From DAOUJI01 sp965224415 (GTDB taxonomy: Bacteria; Chloroflexota; Dehalococcoidia; Lucifugimonadales; JAGWBF01): a DNA stretch of 64,000 nucleotides. Shown one piece after another: positions 8,614-16,686 of this stretch. The position numbers and the translations under genes were made by a program. A model generated the notes under the pieces. That model saw only the letters and a list, made by a program, of their open reading frames with translations, was not told the DNA's origin and did not search any database. Every line of letters starts with the position of its first letter. The first letter of the stretch is position 1. The stretch is from NCBI GenBank assembly GCA_965224415.1, contig CBDCZB010000002.1, forward strand, positions 124,001-188,000, written 5' to 3'.

Positions 8614-9835
8614 GTATTCGGCCAATCTGGCATTGTCAGTTAGTACGTGAGCCCAGACAGGATGCTACCTTGGGGATAGACGAAGGGTTGTGGGATGTGA
8701 GGTGGTCATGGTGCAGGAGAAGTACGGAGTCCGGCTGGCAACACAGGAAAAGGGACGGCTCAGGAAGATGATCAGGGCTGGGAGGAGTTCCGCACAGGCG
8801 ATTACCCGGGCCCGCATCCTGATCAAGATAGATGAGGGCTGGACCGCCCCCCAGGTGGCCACCGCACTGGACGTGTCGGAGCGGACCGTGTTCCGCACCA
8901 AGCGGCGGTATGCCGAGGAAGGACTGGACGAGGTGCTGAGGCACCATAACCAGGTCAACCGGCCCAGAAAGGTGGATGAAAGGGTGGAGGCCCACCTGAT
9001 AGCCTTGGCCTGCAGCCCGGTGCCCGACGGTCATGACCACTGGACCATGCGGGCCCTGGCGGGCAAGGTGGTGGAGTTGGGATTGGTGGAGTCTTTATCT
9101 CCCGAGACGGTCCGCCTGCGGCTAAAAAAAACACGCTCAAGCCGTGGCTCAAGAAACAATGGTGCATCCCCAAGGTAGGTGGAGAGTTCGTGGCGGCCAT
9201 GGAGGACGTGCTGGATCTCTACGCCGAGCCCTACGATCCGCAGAGGCCGGTGGTCTGCTTTGACGAGACCTCCACCCAGTTGCTGGCCGACGTGAGGGAA
9301 CCGCTGCCGGCAAAGCCTGGGAGGCCGAGGCGTGAGGACTACGAATACCAGCGGGGAGGGACGCGCAACCTGTTCCTCACCTGTGAGCCTCGCCGGGGCT
9401 GGCGCCACGTGGCGATAACCCGGCAACGCACCATGCAGGACTTCGCTCAGCAGATGCGGTGGCTGGTGGATGAGGCCTACCCCGATGTCCCGGTGATTCG
9501 GCTGGTTCTCGACAATCTGAACACGCATCGGATGGCCTCGCTTTACGAGACTTTCCCGGCGGCCGAGGCCCGGCGCATCGCCAAGCGGCTGGAGTTGCAC
9601 CACACTCCCAAGCACGGAAGCTGGCTGAATATGGCGGAGATCGAGTTCAGCGTGCTGGCCCGGGCCTGCCTGCGCGGACGCAACGGAGATGAGGACAGCC
9701 TGGAAAGAGCCGTCAGCGCCTGCGTGTCAGAGCGGAACGCGATAGGAGCTACCATTAACTGGCGGTTCACTGCCCAAGACGCCAGACGCAAACTCCATCG
9801 CCTCTATCCCTGCCAATCCTGATTTGGTTCAGTAC
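8614..9835 (+). mobile_element. IS630-family insertion sequence, copy 1
   Basis: This 1,222-bp element is bounded by TA duplications at 8612-8613 and 9836-9837 within a CTAG target. Its imperfect ~25-bp terminal inverted repeats start GTATTCGGCCAATC (left) and GTACTGAACCAAATC (right, reverse complement). The same 1,222-bp length, ends and encoded proteins recur at 32902-34123 and 56304-57525. TA duplication and a two-frame DDE transposase are IS630 hallmarks. Confidence 0.95.
8708..9822 (+). CDS. IS630-family transposase made by -1 frameshift
   Basis: Two overlapping frames encode one DDE transposase. The upstream frame (to 9178) holds the HTH DNA-binding region (VATALDVSERTVFRTKRRY). The downstream frame (to 9822) holds the RNase-H-like catalytic core, with the first Asp in CFDETST, the second in LVLDNLNTH and the Glu in SWLNMAEIEFSVL. 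They join at an A8 run (9124-9131): slipping back one base turns LKKTRS into LKKNTLKPWLKKQW, the sequence expected for the family at that point. The product is about 370 residues. The ATG at 8708 (MVQEKYG) is chosen because the related element at 10087 starts at the equivalent Met; a GTG at 8690 is possible. The three copies encode identical proteins, so the element was recently active. Confidence 0.93.
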
Positions 9836-9992
9836 TAGGCCACCCCCTGCGCTTCCACTATCCTACAGACCGGCGATGGCCGTGAATCGGTGAACAACTC
9901 CTGGGCCTCATTCCGCAGAGTGTCCCCGTCCCACTTCCCAACGCCTGTTCATAATAGCTAGCTGGCGTGGGCGTGGGCAATCGACGAGCCTA

Positions 9993-11214
9993 GTACTCAG
10001 TCAACTTGGTTTTAGCATTTGTTTAAGAAAACGGACAATTAGGCTATCCTGCCTTGTGGGAAGTGTTGTTGGCGGGGGTGGCGGTGATGGTCAGGGACAA
10101 GTATTCAGTGGGGCTGGCGCTGGAACAACGAGAAGAACTCCAGCGTCTGATTCGGGTTGGGAAACACCCGGCCCGAATCACCCCCAGGGCCCGGATTCTC
10201 CTCAAGAGCGACGACGGTTGGCCTGCTCCCCAAGTGGCTGAAGCCCTGGATGTGGCCCTGGGCACAGTGTACCGGGTCAAGCGGCGCTTTACCGAAGAAG
10301 GGTTGTCCGGGGTTCTGAAGGACCGTCCCCAGGCCAACCGGCGCCGGAAGCTGGACGACCAGGGCGAGGCCCACTTGATCGCCCTGGCCTGCAGCCCGCC
10401 GCCGGCAGGGCATGACCACTGGACCCTGCGCCTGCTGGCTGGCAAGGTGGTGGAGTTGAAGTTGGCCTCCTCCATGTCTCACGAAGGGGTGCGCAAGCGT
10501 CTCAAAAAAACGCTCTCAAGCCCTGGCAGAAGAGGGAATCGCGCATTACCAAGGTGAGCGCGGAGTTCGTGGCCAACATGGAGGACCTGCTGGACCTCTA
10601 TGCCGAACCCTATGACCACCGACGGCCGGTGGTCTGCTTTTACGAGACATCGACCCAGTTGTTGGCCGAGACGCGGCCATCTCTGCCGACCCGGCCCGGA
10701 ATTCCGCTTCGGCAGGACTACGAGCACCGGAGGGAGGGCGTCCGCAACCTGTTCCTGGCCTGTGAGCCGCTGGCGGGCTGGCGTCACGTGGCGGTGACCC
10801 GGCGGCGCACCATGGAGGACTTCGCCCATCAGATGCGTTGGCTGGTGGACGAAGCTTACCCGGAGACGCCGGTGGTGAGGGTGGTCATGGACAACCTGAA
10901 CACGCACCGTCCGGCGTCCCTGTACGAGACGTTCCCGGCGGCAGAGGCCCGGCGGATTGCCAAGCGGCTGGAGTTCCACTACACCCCCAAGCACGGGAGT
11001 TGGTTGAACATGGCGGAAATCGAGTTCAGCGTACTATCCCGATCCTGCTTGAAGCAGCGACTCCCCGACGAGGAGACGCTCCGGCGGGAAGTCCAGGCCC
11101 TGGTTAAGAAACGCAACGCCGCCCAAGCCACCATCCACTGGAGGTTCAACACCCAGGACGCCCGGACCAAACTTCACCGGCTTTACCCTTTTGATTCCAA
11201 AGTTGACTGACTAC
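9993..11214 (+). mobile_element. Divergent IS630-family element, probably inactive
   Basis: This element is also 1,222 bp and sits in a CTAG target with TA duplications at 9991-9992 and 11215-11216. Its terminal repeats are GTACTCAGTCAACTT (left) and GTAGTCAGTCAACTT (right, reverse complement). The ends differ from those of the triplicated element, so it is a cousin rather than a fourth copy. It lies 157 bp downstream of copy 1 in the same orientation; the 157 bp between them hold nothing I recognise. Confidence 0.9.
10087..11210 (+). CDS. IS630-family transposase with catalytic Asp-to-Tyr change
   Basis: This has the same two-frame plan as the neighbouring element: an HTH half to 10557, an A7 slip site at 10504-10510 giving LKKNALKPWQKR after a -1 shift, and a catalytic half to 11210. 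The second Asp (VVMDNLNTH) and the Glu (SWLNMAEIEFSVL) of the DDE triad are present. The first reads CFYETST where the sister element has CFDETST, a GAC-to-TAC change. That Asp coordinates the metal ion in this family, so the protein should be catalytically dead unless the base is a sequencing error. The frames are otherwise intact, which points to recent loss. Confidence 0.88.
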
Positions 11215-11216
11215 TA

Positions 11217-11735
11217 GGGCCGCGCTCGCACGTGCAGAACACATCACCCCGTGGAGCTGGCCTCCCGCTTCGCTGATGATGAGTTCGCAGACGACGGTGG
11301 GCTTGTCCCGCATTGGGTGTTCACAGAAGGTGGTGCAAGGATTCACCGTCGCTCGCCAATCCAGCCGCTGTCACGGGACGCCGACCGGGTGGTAGCACTC
11401 CGACGGTCACTGGCTGTGTACCGCATGATTCTTGGACGGCCACGAAAGGATGACTTGCTGGAGTTCAACCCGAGGTAGGTACCCGACGATCGCAGGGGCG
11501 ATCTCGCGGCGGCACTGACCATCAACCTGAGGCCACCATCATGAGCCCGCTCATGAGATACCGGATATCTGTGTCGCGGCCCGGACACGGTGAAGAGTGG
11601 CCTTGCAGGGTTACGTCGAAGGCGTTCCTGCCCGAAGTGTCACTGCCTTCAACGCCATGCCCTGTGCCCGCGCAGTTGACTTGCGTTCTTCCGCTCCAAC
11701 GGGCCACAATGGACGAACTAAGGGCCTCGGTGGCT
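11217..11735. other. Gene-free stretch between IS element and recombinase
   Basis: A 75-codon frame at 11251-11478 exists, but it has no ribosome-binding site and resembles no family I know. I see no RNA gene or strong hairpin, and treat this as flanking or decayed DNA. Confidence 0.4.
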
Positions 11736-13373
11736 TCACAGGCCGCCCAATGACAACTCGAAGATAGTTCTGTCTAACGTCAAGTCAGGCCCACCATGAC
11801 GTACCGAATTCATAACACCCCCGTTTAGGGCGATCTCCACGGCGTCCGCTCCTCCGATGGGACTGTCACCCGGCGTCGGTATTGAGTAGACGATAGCGGC
11901 CCTGCCGGGCTTGACCACGATCTCCTTGACGAAGGACCTAACGAAAGCCTTGGTCTCGGTCAACTCGCTGGTCTTGAGAAACTCGCTCATCTCGGCGGCG
12001 AAGGCGGCGATGGTGTCGGCGCTGTCCAGGAACTGACGCCGGTCCGACAGAAGCGCCCGCGCCTCCTCGGCGGCGATCTCCAGCTTCTCCTTGCGCTCCC
12101 GGTGCTCCCTGATGCGCTCCGAGGCGTCGGCCATCTCGATATCGGTGGTCTCGATTACCTGCCAGATGCGGCCCAGCCGCTTCTTTACGTCCTCAAGCTC
12201 CTCCTCGATGGTCTCCAGCCGGTCCCGCTGTTCGCGGGCCACCCCGTCCATTTCCTCGTCCAGCAGCTTCACCAGGTCGCGGATGTTGGACTCGGTGAGG
12301 ACGTTCTCCCTGATCTCGCTGACGATGAGCTTCTCAAAGTTCCTGGCGTTGAGCCTGGGGGTCTCGCAGGTTCCCTTGCCCCGCTTCAGCAGGGAGTGGC
12401 AGATGTAATAGGTGTACCTGCCGCTCTTGGCCTCGGCGGCGGTCATGGCCTTGCCGCAGGTCTCGCACTTGACCAGGCCGCTGAGCAGGTAGGGGCTGGA
12501 AGCCCGGCGGGGGTTCATCTTCTTGGGGGCGCGGGACGCCAGCAACTTCCTGGCCTTCTGGAAATCCCGCTTGGATACAATGGCGGGATGCGCGTCCTCG
12601 ACGCGCACCGGCGGCGCGCCGTCCTTGGCTTTTGCTCCCCAGACCAAAGTGCCGGTGTAGGCTTCGTGGTCCAGCATGGTGTGGATGGTGGTCTTGAGCC
12701 ACTTCCTGCCGTTGGTGGTGGGGATGCCCTCTGAGTTGAGGGTCTTGGTCACGTCGAGGATGCTCTTGCCCTGTAGCACCATGTCGAAGATGCGCCGGAC
12801 CACGGCGTCGGCGGGCGGGTTGAGCTCCAGCTTGGGGCGCTTCTTGGGACCGTCCTGGACGTAGACCCGCCTGTAGCCGTAGGGGGCGTAGGTGGTCATC
12901 CAGAAGCCGCGAGTGGCGGCCTCCCGCATCCCCCGGAGAACCTCTTGCGCAAGATTTTCGCTATAGAACTCGTCCACGCTCTCGATGATGGCCTCCAGGA
13001 GCTTGCCGGTGGGGGTGTCGTCGGCCTGCTCGGTGATGGAGACGACGCGGACGCCCCGCCGGCGGAGCATGGACTTGAAGGCCACGGCGTGCTCGCGCTT
13101 TCTGGTGAAGCGGGAGAATTTCCAGACCAATATCTCCTTGAAAGGGGCCTCGGGCTTGCTGGCCTCGTCCAGCATCCGGCTGAACTGGGGCCGGTCGGCG
13201 ATACGCCCGCTCTCGGCCTCGTCCACGTACTCGCGGGCTACCAGGTAGCCGTTCCGCTGGGCGTAGTCGCGCAGCGCCCGAAGCTGGGCGGCCACGGACA
13301 GGTCCACGTCCTGGCGGTCGCTGGAGACCCGGGCGTAGAGGGCCGCCGGTATCAGGTCGTGTAGTTCAGTCAT
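11736..13373 (-). CDS. Large serine recombinase (integrase type), copy 2
   Basis: This 545-residue paralogue of the recombinase at 1788-3470 has the same opening block (ALYARVSSDRQDVDLSVAAQ, with the catalytic Ser), VWKFSRFTRKREHA, GMREAATRGF and APYGYRR. The zinc ribbon has Cys pairs in VKCETCGKAMT and YICHSLLKRGKGTC, and a coiled coil lies around 370-450. Its C-terminus (SVRHGGPDLTLDRT) is translated from the reverse complement of the CGTCAAGTCAGGCCCACCA sequence shared with the first recombinase. It overlaps the upstream RHH gene by 8 bp, so the two form an operon in which the RHH protein probably controls recombinase dosage. Intact; likely integrates and excises the surrounding element. 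Confidence 0.93.
   Translation of the reverse strand: MTELHDLIPAALYARVSSDRQDVDLSVAAQLRALRDYAQRNGYLVAREYVDEAESGRIADRPQFSRMLDEASKPEAPFKEILVWKFSRFTRKREHAVAFKSMLRRRGVRVVSITEQADDTPTGKLLEAIIESVDEFYSENLAQEVLRGMREAATRGFWMTTYAPYGYRRVYVQDGPKKRPKLELNPPADAVVRRIFDMVLQGKSILDVTKTLNSEGIPTTNGRKWLKTTIHTMLDHEAYTGTLVWGAKAKDGAPPVRVEDAHPAIVSKRDFQKARKLLASRAPKKMNPRRASSPYLLSGLVKCETCGKAMTAAEAKSGRYTYYICHSLLKRGKGTCETPRLNARNFEKLIVSEIRENVLTESNIRDLVKLLDEEMDGVAREQRDRLETIEEELEDVKKRLGRIWQVIETTDIEMADASERIREHRERKEKLEIAAEEARALLSDRRQFLDSADTIAAFAAEMSEFLKTSELTETKAFVRSFVKEIVVKPGRAAIVYSIPTPGDSPIGGADAVEIALNGGVMNSVRHGGPDLTLDRTIFELSLGGL
11778..11796 (+). repeat. Candidate attachment-site core, copy 2
   Basis: CGTCAAGTCAGGCCCACCA differs from 3338-3356 at one base and is in direct orientation with it. 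It sits inside the 3' end of the second recombinase gene, but antisense to that gene, whereas copy 1 is sense to its gene. The two copies bracket 8.4 kb containing the cadherin gene and the two IS elements. Confidence 0.45.
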
Positions 13374-13596
13374 TAGATTCGCCTCCTTCGTCCTCTGGCT
13401 TCGTGGCTTGGCGGGAGCGCAGCCGTTCCAGGCGTTCCTGGCGGCGCAATTCCCTCTCTTCCAGGTACAGGCGGAGGGCTTCCCGGACCAGCTCGCTCAT
13501 GTCTCGGCCCTCCTCTTCCTTCACCCGCTGCACCTGCTCGAACATCTCCGGGGGCAGGGAGAAGGTGATGGTCCTGGAAATGCGGCGTGGTGGCAT
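13366..13596 (-). CDS. Ribbon-helix-helix (CopG-type) regulator
   Basis: The 76-residue protein has an N-terminal RHH fold: a short strand (RRISRTITFSLP), then two helices (PEMFEQVQRVKEEEG and DMSELVREALRLYLEER). A charged, probably disordered tail follows. RHH dimers bind operator repeats through the paired N-terminal strands. Its end overlaps the start of the serine recombinase by 8 bp, indicating translational coupling and a likely role as autoregulator of the recombinase operon, an arrangement also found in other integrative elements. A free antitoxin role is possible but no toxin is adjacent. Confidence 0.8.
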   Translation of the reverse strand: MPPRRISRTITFSLPPEMFEQVQRVKEEEGRDMSELVREALRLYLEERELRRQERLERLRSRQATKPEDEGGESND

Positions 13597-14129
13597 GGTC
13601 TCTCTTTTTGCCTGTTGATGTAATGGAGTGTCTTACTAGCCATCATCGGACAAACGGTCCGGCCTGTCAAGGAGAGGTTGGCGCCCGCCAGGGGCGGGCG
13701 CTGGATTCACTGCCCGGCCACGGGGCTGCCCCATGCTGCGGGGCCAGCGCCTGGCGATGTTCCCAGGGCAGGGCGACCACGGCCACCTTGGCGAGGCGTC
13801 CCTTCCAGAAGACGGGCTTGGCGACCACGGCAATGCCGTCCCCCTCGGCGTACTCCGTCCCGCCGCTGCGGGCCGCCCGCTCCGCCAGGGAACCGGAGGA
13901 CAGGGGTTTTCCGGACCGGGGACTGCCGTTCCGCCAGCCGGTCAGCAGGCGGGAGCGCAGGGTCGGGAAGCCAGTCTGGCGGCGGGGCGGGGCGGGCGTA
14001 ATGCCCTGAAGGGGGGGGTTAGCAGACCCCCCCTTTCGAGGCGTGGGATTTTCGGAGGCCGCCGTGGTGTTAGGGACGTGTACAGGAATTGGGACTTGGA
14101 TGGCGCCGGTTGATGGGAGGGGATTCGTA
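13597..14129 (-). other. Possible decayed reading frame without a start
   Basis: On the minus strand one frame stays open from about 14040 down to a TGA near 13663. It gives a protein-like stretch (GGTEYAEGDGIAVVAKPVFW, then GRLAKVAVVALPWEHRQAL) with no ATG, GTG or TTG at a sensible position. The residue composition looks more like real protein than the arginine- and glycine-rich shadows on the other strand. I recognise no family. It may be a gene fragment that lost its 5' end, or chance in GC-rich DNA. Confidence 0.25.
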
Positions 14130-14303
14130 GCTGAAATGGGGGGTGCAGCCCCATTTCAGCGGTAAGTTTGCGAACACCTGGAGTCCAGGGCGGATTCCGG
14201 CGGTGGGGTGCATCGGCCCCGTTTGAGGGGTGCAGTTTGCACTCCGGCGAAATCAGGACGGGGGTGCAAGGCCCCTATTGGAAAGGTGCACTTTGCACCG
14301 GGG
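14130..14303. repeat. Cluster of TGCA-centred palindromes and a direct repeat
   Basis: A perfect 12-bp-stem hairpin lies at 14130-14160 (arms GCTGAAATGGGG and CCCCATTTCAGC, loop GGTGCAG). Next come two related ~43-bp units at 14205-14247 and 14261-14303, each opening GGGGTGCA and each containing a compact palindrome: GTGCA-GTT-TGCAC at 14230-14242 and GGTGCA-CTT-TGCACC at 14285-14299. They lie directly upstream of the next genes and look like operators for a dimeric regulator, for example the RHH or XRE proteins encoded nearby. The binding protein is not shown by the sequence. Confidence 0.5.
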
Positions 14304-14313
14304 AGGTATGAGC

Positions 14314-14418
14314 ATGGTTGAGCGTGATGCCTTCGGGCCGGGCAGCGGCGGGACAGCCCCCGGCCAGACGGCCTCGCGGCGGCGGGCGATGGGCGGGCCG
14401 GTGCCGGCGGGGGCGTGA
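14314..14418 (+). CDS. Possible 34-residue leader peptide
   Basis: An ATG at 14314 follows GGGAGG (14301-14306) at good spacing and opens a 34-codon frame (MVERDAFGPGSGG...) ending TGA at 14416-14418, where ATG overlaps as TGATG. It lies just after the palindrome cluster and 48 bp before the HTH/coiled-coil gene. It could be a small translated leader. It matches no family I know and is rich in Gly, Pro and Arg, so chance is a real alternative. Confidence 0.25.
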   Translation: MVERDAFGPGSGGTAPGQTASRRRAMGGPVPAGA

Positions 14419-14466
14419 TGGCGGGCGACGGGAGAGGCGCAAACGGCGGGGACGAAAGCGCGGCCC

Positions 14467-15357
14467 ATGCCCCCTGATGCGGATGATGGCGACGCCGTGA
14501 CGGGACTGGACGACGCCTTCGACGAGGCGGCGGCCCAGGTCATCGACGACGTGTACGAGCTGCGGCTCACCGCGTTGTTCCGCCAACTGGTGCGGACCCG
14601 GGGGCACAAGGGCGCGGGCCGGGTGCTGGGCCTGGACCCCAGGACGGTGGCAGGCAGCGTGCAGCAGGGGATGTCGCGGCGGGTGCGGGACGCTGTGGAG
14701 AAGATGCTGGTGGAAAGGGACGGCGGGGCCAGGGACGAGCTGGAGGAAGCGGTGGAAAGGCTGGCGGGACAGGTCGGCGGGCTGACGACACAGGTGGCCG
14801 GGTTGGAGGGGGAGGTGCGGGAGGGCATGAAGGCCCTGGGGGAGACCCACGCCCAGGGGATGCGGCGGCTGGAGCAGCGGCTGGCCCAGGGGGAGACCAG
14901 GGCAGGCGGCGGAACCGGGTTGCCGCGTCCGGCGCCGGTGGCGGGGGCTGCGTCCCGCAGGCGTTACCCCGATCTGGTTACAAGTGATCCCTCCGACGAC
15001 GACGAGGAGATCTTCGGCGACGCCTGGCTGTTGGTGCAGGAGTGGCGTGATCTCTGGGACGGCCACCCGGCCCGGGGCAAGGGCTTGGAGTGGGTGTCAA
15101 CGCGCCAGCGGATTCTGGAGCTGGAGGCGGCCATGCTGGAGGAGCACGGCCTGACCCTGCCGCCGGAGACGGAGCCGCTGCGGGGCCTGGACCGGGGCGC
15201 GCAGTTGAACTGGCGTCTGAAGGCGCTGCACCAGTTCAGAAAGCGGCGGGCCAGGTTGGAGTTGCTGGCGACGTTGGGGAGGGCGTTGACCCTGGCCGGG
15301 TTGCGTAGGGTGACTTTGGACCTGCTGCGGCTGTCCCTGCTGCGGTGGCGGCAGTAG
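14467..15357 (+). CDS. Unnamed HTH/coiled-coil protein of the integrative element
   Basis: The 296-residue protein belongs to no family I can name. An HTH-like stretch lies at about residues 40-75 (GHKGAGRVLGLDPRTV followed by MSRRVRDAVEKML). A heptad-rich coiled coil follows (about 78-145, ELEEAVERLAGQVGGLTTQV and onward), then a Pro/Gly linker. The C-terminal domain is acidic and aromatic (YPDLVTSDPSDDDEEIF, then DAWLLVQEWRDLWDGHP, about 172-215) and ends in a Leu/Arg-rich helix. The shape suggests an oligomeric DNA-binding protein, perhaps for replication, partition or regulation of the element. The ATG at 14467 has no obvious ribosome-binding site, so the start is uncertain. Confidence 0.55.
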   Translation: MPPDADDGDAVTGLDDAFDEAAAQVIDDVYELRLTALFRQLVRTRGHKGAGRVLGLDPRTVAGSVQQGMSRRVRDAVEKMLVERDGGARDELEEAVERLAGQVGGLTTQVAGLEGEVREGMKALGETHAQGMRRLEQRLAQGETRAGGGTGLPRPAPVAGAASRRRYPDLVTSDPSDDDEEIFGDAWLLVQEWRDLWDGHPARGKGLEWVSTRQRILELEAAMLEEHGLTLPPETEPLRGLDRGAQLNWRLKALHQFRKRRARLELLATLGRALTLAGLRRVTLDLLRLSLLRWRQ

Positions 15358-16123
15358 CCCGCCGGCAACGTCTCAGGGCGGTTCCGGCGGGTTCCCGATT
15401 CCGGCGGGATACCTGCCGGTTTCCTGCGGGGCGTTTGCAATCAATGTGGGCGGGTCGTCGCCGAAACCCTTGCCAGGGGTCTTCCGGGGGCCGGATACTG
15501 ACTTCGTTGTCTGGCTTTTCCAGTGTTTCCACTGCCTAGAAACCTGGGGGCGTGATCCCTGCTCGCCCGGGCCTGCTCCGTGAGGATTGAAGCTTTTCTC
15601 CCCGGAGCGCCCACGAGGGAATTGCTGTCAGGCGGAGTGAATTATCCTTCGCCTGCGGCCGGTAGTCCTTACCACAGAAGTGCACGGTGCGCTTCCCACG
15701 GTGACCCTACCCAAGGCGCGGAACCCCTTTCCCACGGACTGATACACGGAGGTGGCAACCGGAGCAACTACGGCATCCCGGATTCCCTTTCCACGGATTC
15801 CCTTGCCACGGCAGACCCTGAACTCACGGTAGTCCCACTGACAGGAGGTGTCGGCTAGACCCAGGACGGTATCCCGGAAGCTCTTTCCCCTTCGGCTTCT
15901 GAGCGGCGGAGCGGTTGACGCGCTACGCACTCTCTACACTCTGCGGTTGGAGCGGACAACAAGCTCCGGCTGCTTCCCCATGACTGCGGCGTAGCTGCTG
16001 GACACAGACAGCGGCACCGCAGCTTCCCCTTGCTCCGGTCGCACTGCAACGCCAGACCGGACGGTCATCGTTGTAGCGCAGTTCCCATCAATCCGGCGGC
16101 CTACGACGTAGCCACTGGCCGGA
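15358..16123. other. Gene-free, repeat-containing stretch
   Basis: I see no gene here. A perfect-register tandem 15-mer lies at 15781-15810 (GATTCCCTTTCCACG then GATTCCCTTGCCACG). The motif TTCCCACGG or close variants also recurs at about 15692, 15731, 15787 and 15803. From about 15940 onward the sequence has loose copies of GCGTAGCTGC/GCAGTTCCC-like words that grade into the tandem unit downstream. Confidence 0.45.
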
Positions 16124-16467
16124 CTGCGTTCCTCTCCATTTCCCTCTCCTAACCCCCAACCTAGCAGCTCCGCGGGAATGACGCCCTGGGCGAACTGCGC
16201 CTTTCCCCAACTCCCCAAACCGGCGTTTCAGGCCCAATGCCAGACCTGGGGCGTAGTGCGTCCGGCACCGGGGTTAAAGCCACATCCCCAGCTGCGTTCC
16301 TCTCCAATTCTCCCCTCATTGCAGCCTCCAGGGTTCGCGTTTCCGCTGAATAACACCCTGGGCGAGCTGCGTCTTGCTCCAACCCTCACCCTGCGTTCCT
16401 GCGTTCTCCGTTGCGGGTCTCACCGTGGGCGGAGTGCGTCCGGCGCCGGGTGGCGGAACTGTCTCCC
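16124..16467. repeat. Tandem ~172-bp imperfect repeat
   Basis: Three landmarks recur in the same order with a 168-178 bp offset. GCGTTCCTCTCC occurs at 16126 and 16294. A 41-bp segment occurs at 16176-16216 and 16348-16388 (32 of 41 identical, both containing CCCTGGGCGA). GGGCG.AGTGCGTCCGGC.CCGGG occurs at 16249 and 16427. The unit is therefore duplicated in tandem just upstream of the four-HTH gene. It contains no open gene on either strand that I would defend, and may be a binding array, a structured RNA or replication-origin-like DNA. Confidence 0.55.
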
Positions 16468-16631
16468 CAACGTCATTCACAAAACCAAGAAACCAAGGAG
16501 GTAATTCACCACTCGGAACAACTGAATAACCGGCAGGAACCATAGGCCCGTCGCCCCCTGGGTGGCGCGGCGGATACCAGGGCGGCCGTATGAGCCGCCA
16601 CCGGCAACTGAAAATCGATTGCTTACAGACG

Positions 16632-16663
16632 AGCGGGGTCGGTCCCTTTGGGCCGGCCCCGCT
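16632..16663 (+). terminator. Strong hairpin just upstream of the four-HTH gene
   Basis: Arms 16632-16645 and 16650-16663 form a 14-bp GC-rich stem (two U-G pairs) with a CTTT loop. A T-rich tract follows and then the GGAGGA ribosome-binding site at 16675-16680, 6 bases before the ATG at 16687. The position fits an attenuator or a protein-responsive terminator in the leader of that gene; it could also simply insulate the gene from upstream transcription. Confidence 0.5.
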
Positions 16664-16686
16664 TTCTGCGTTTTGGAGGAAACGAC

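Noticed and set aside
15940..16467. CRISPR array
   Set aside because: The repeats are few, imperfect (about 75-80%) and ~172 bp apart, with no constant short repeat and unique spacers, and no cas genes are present.
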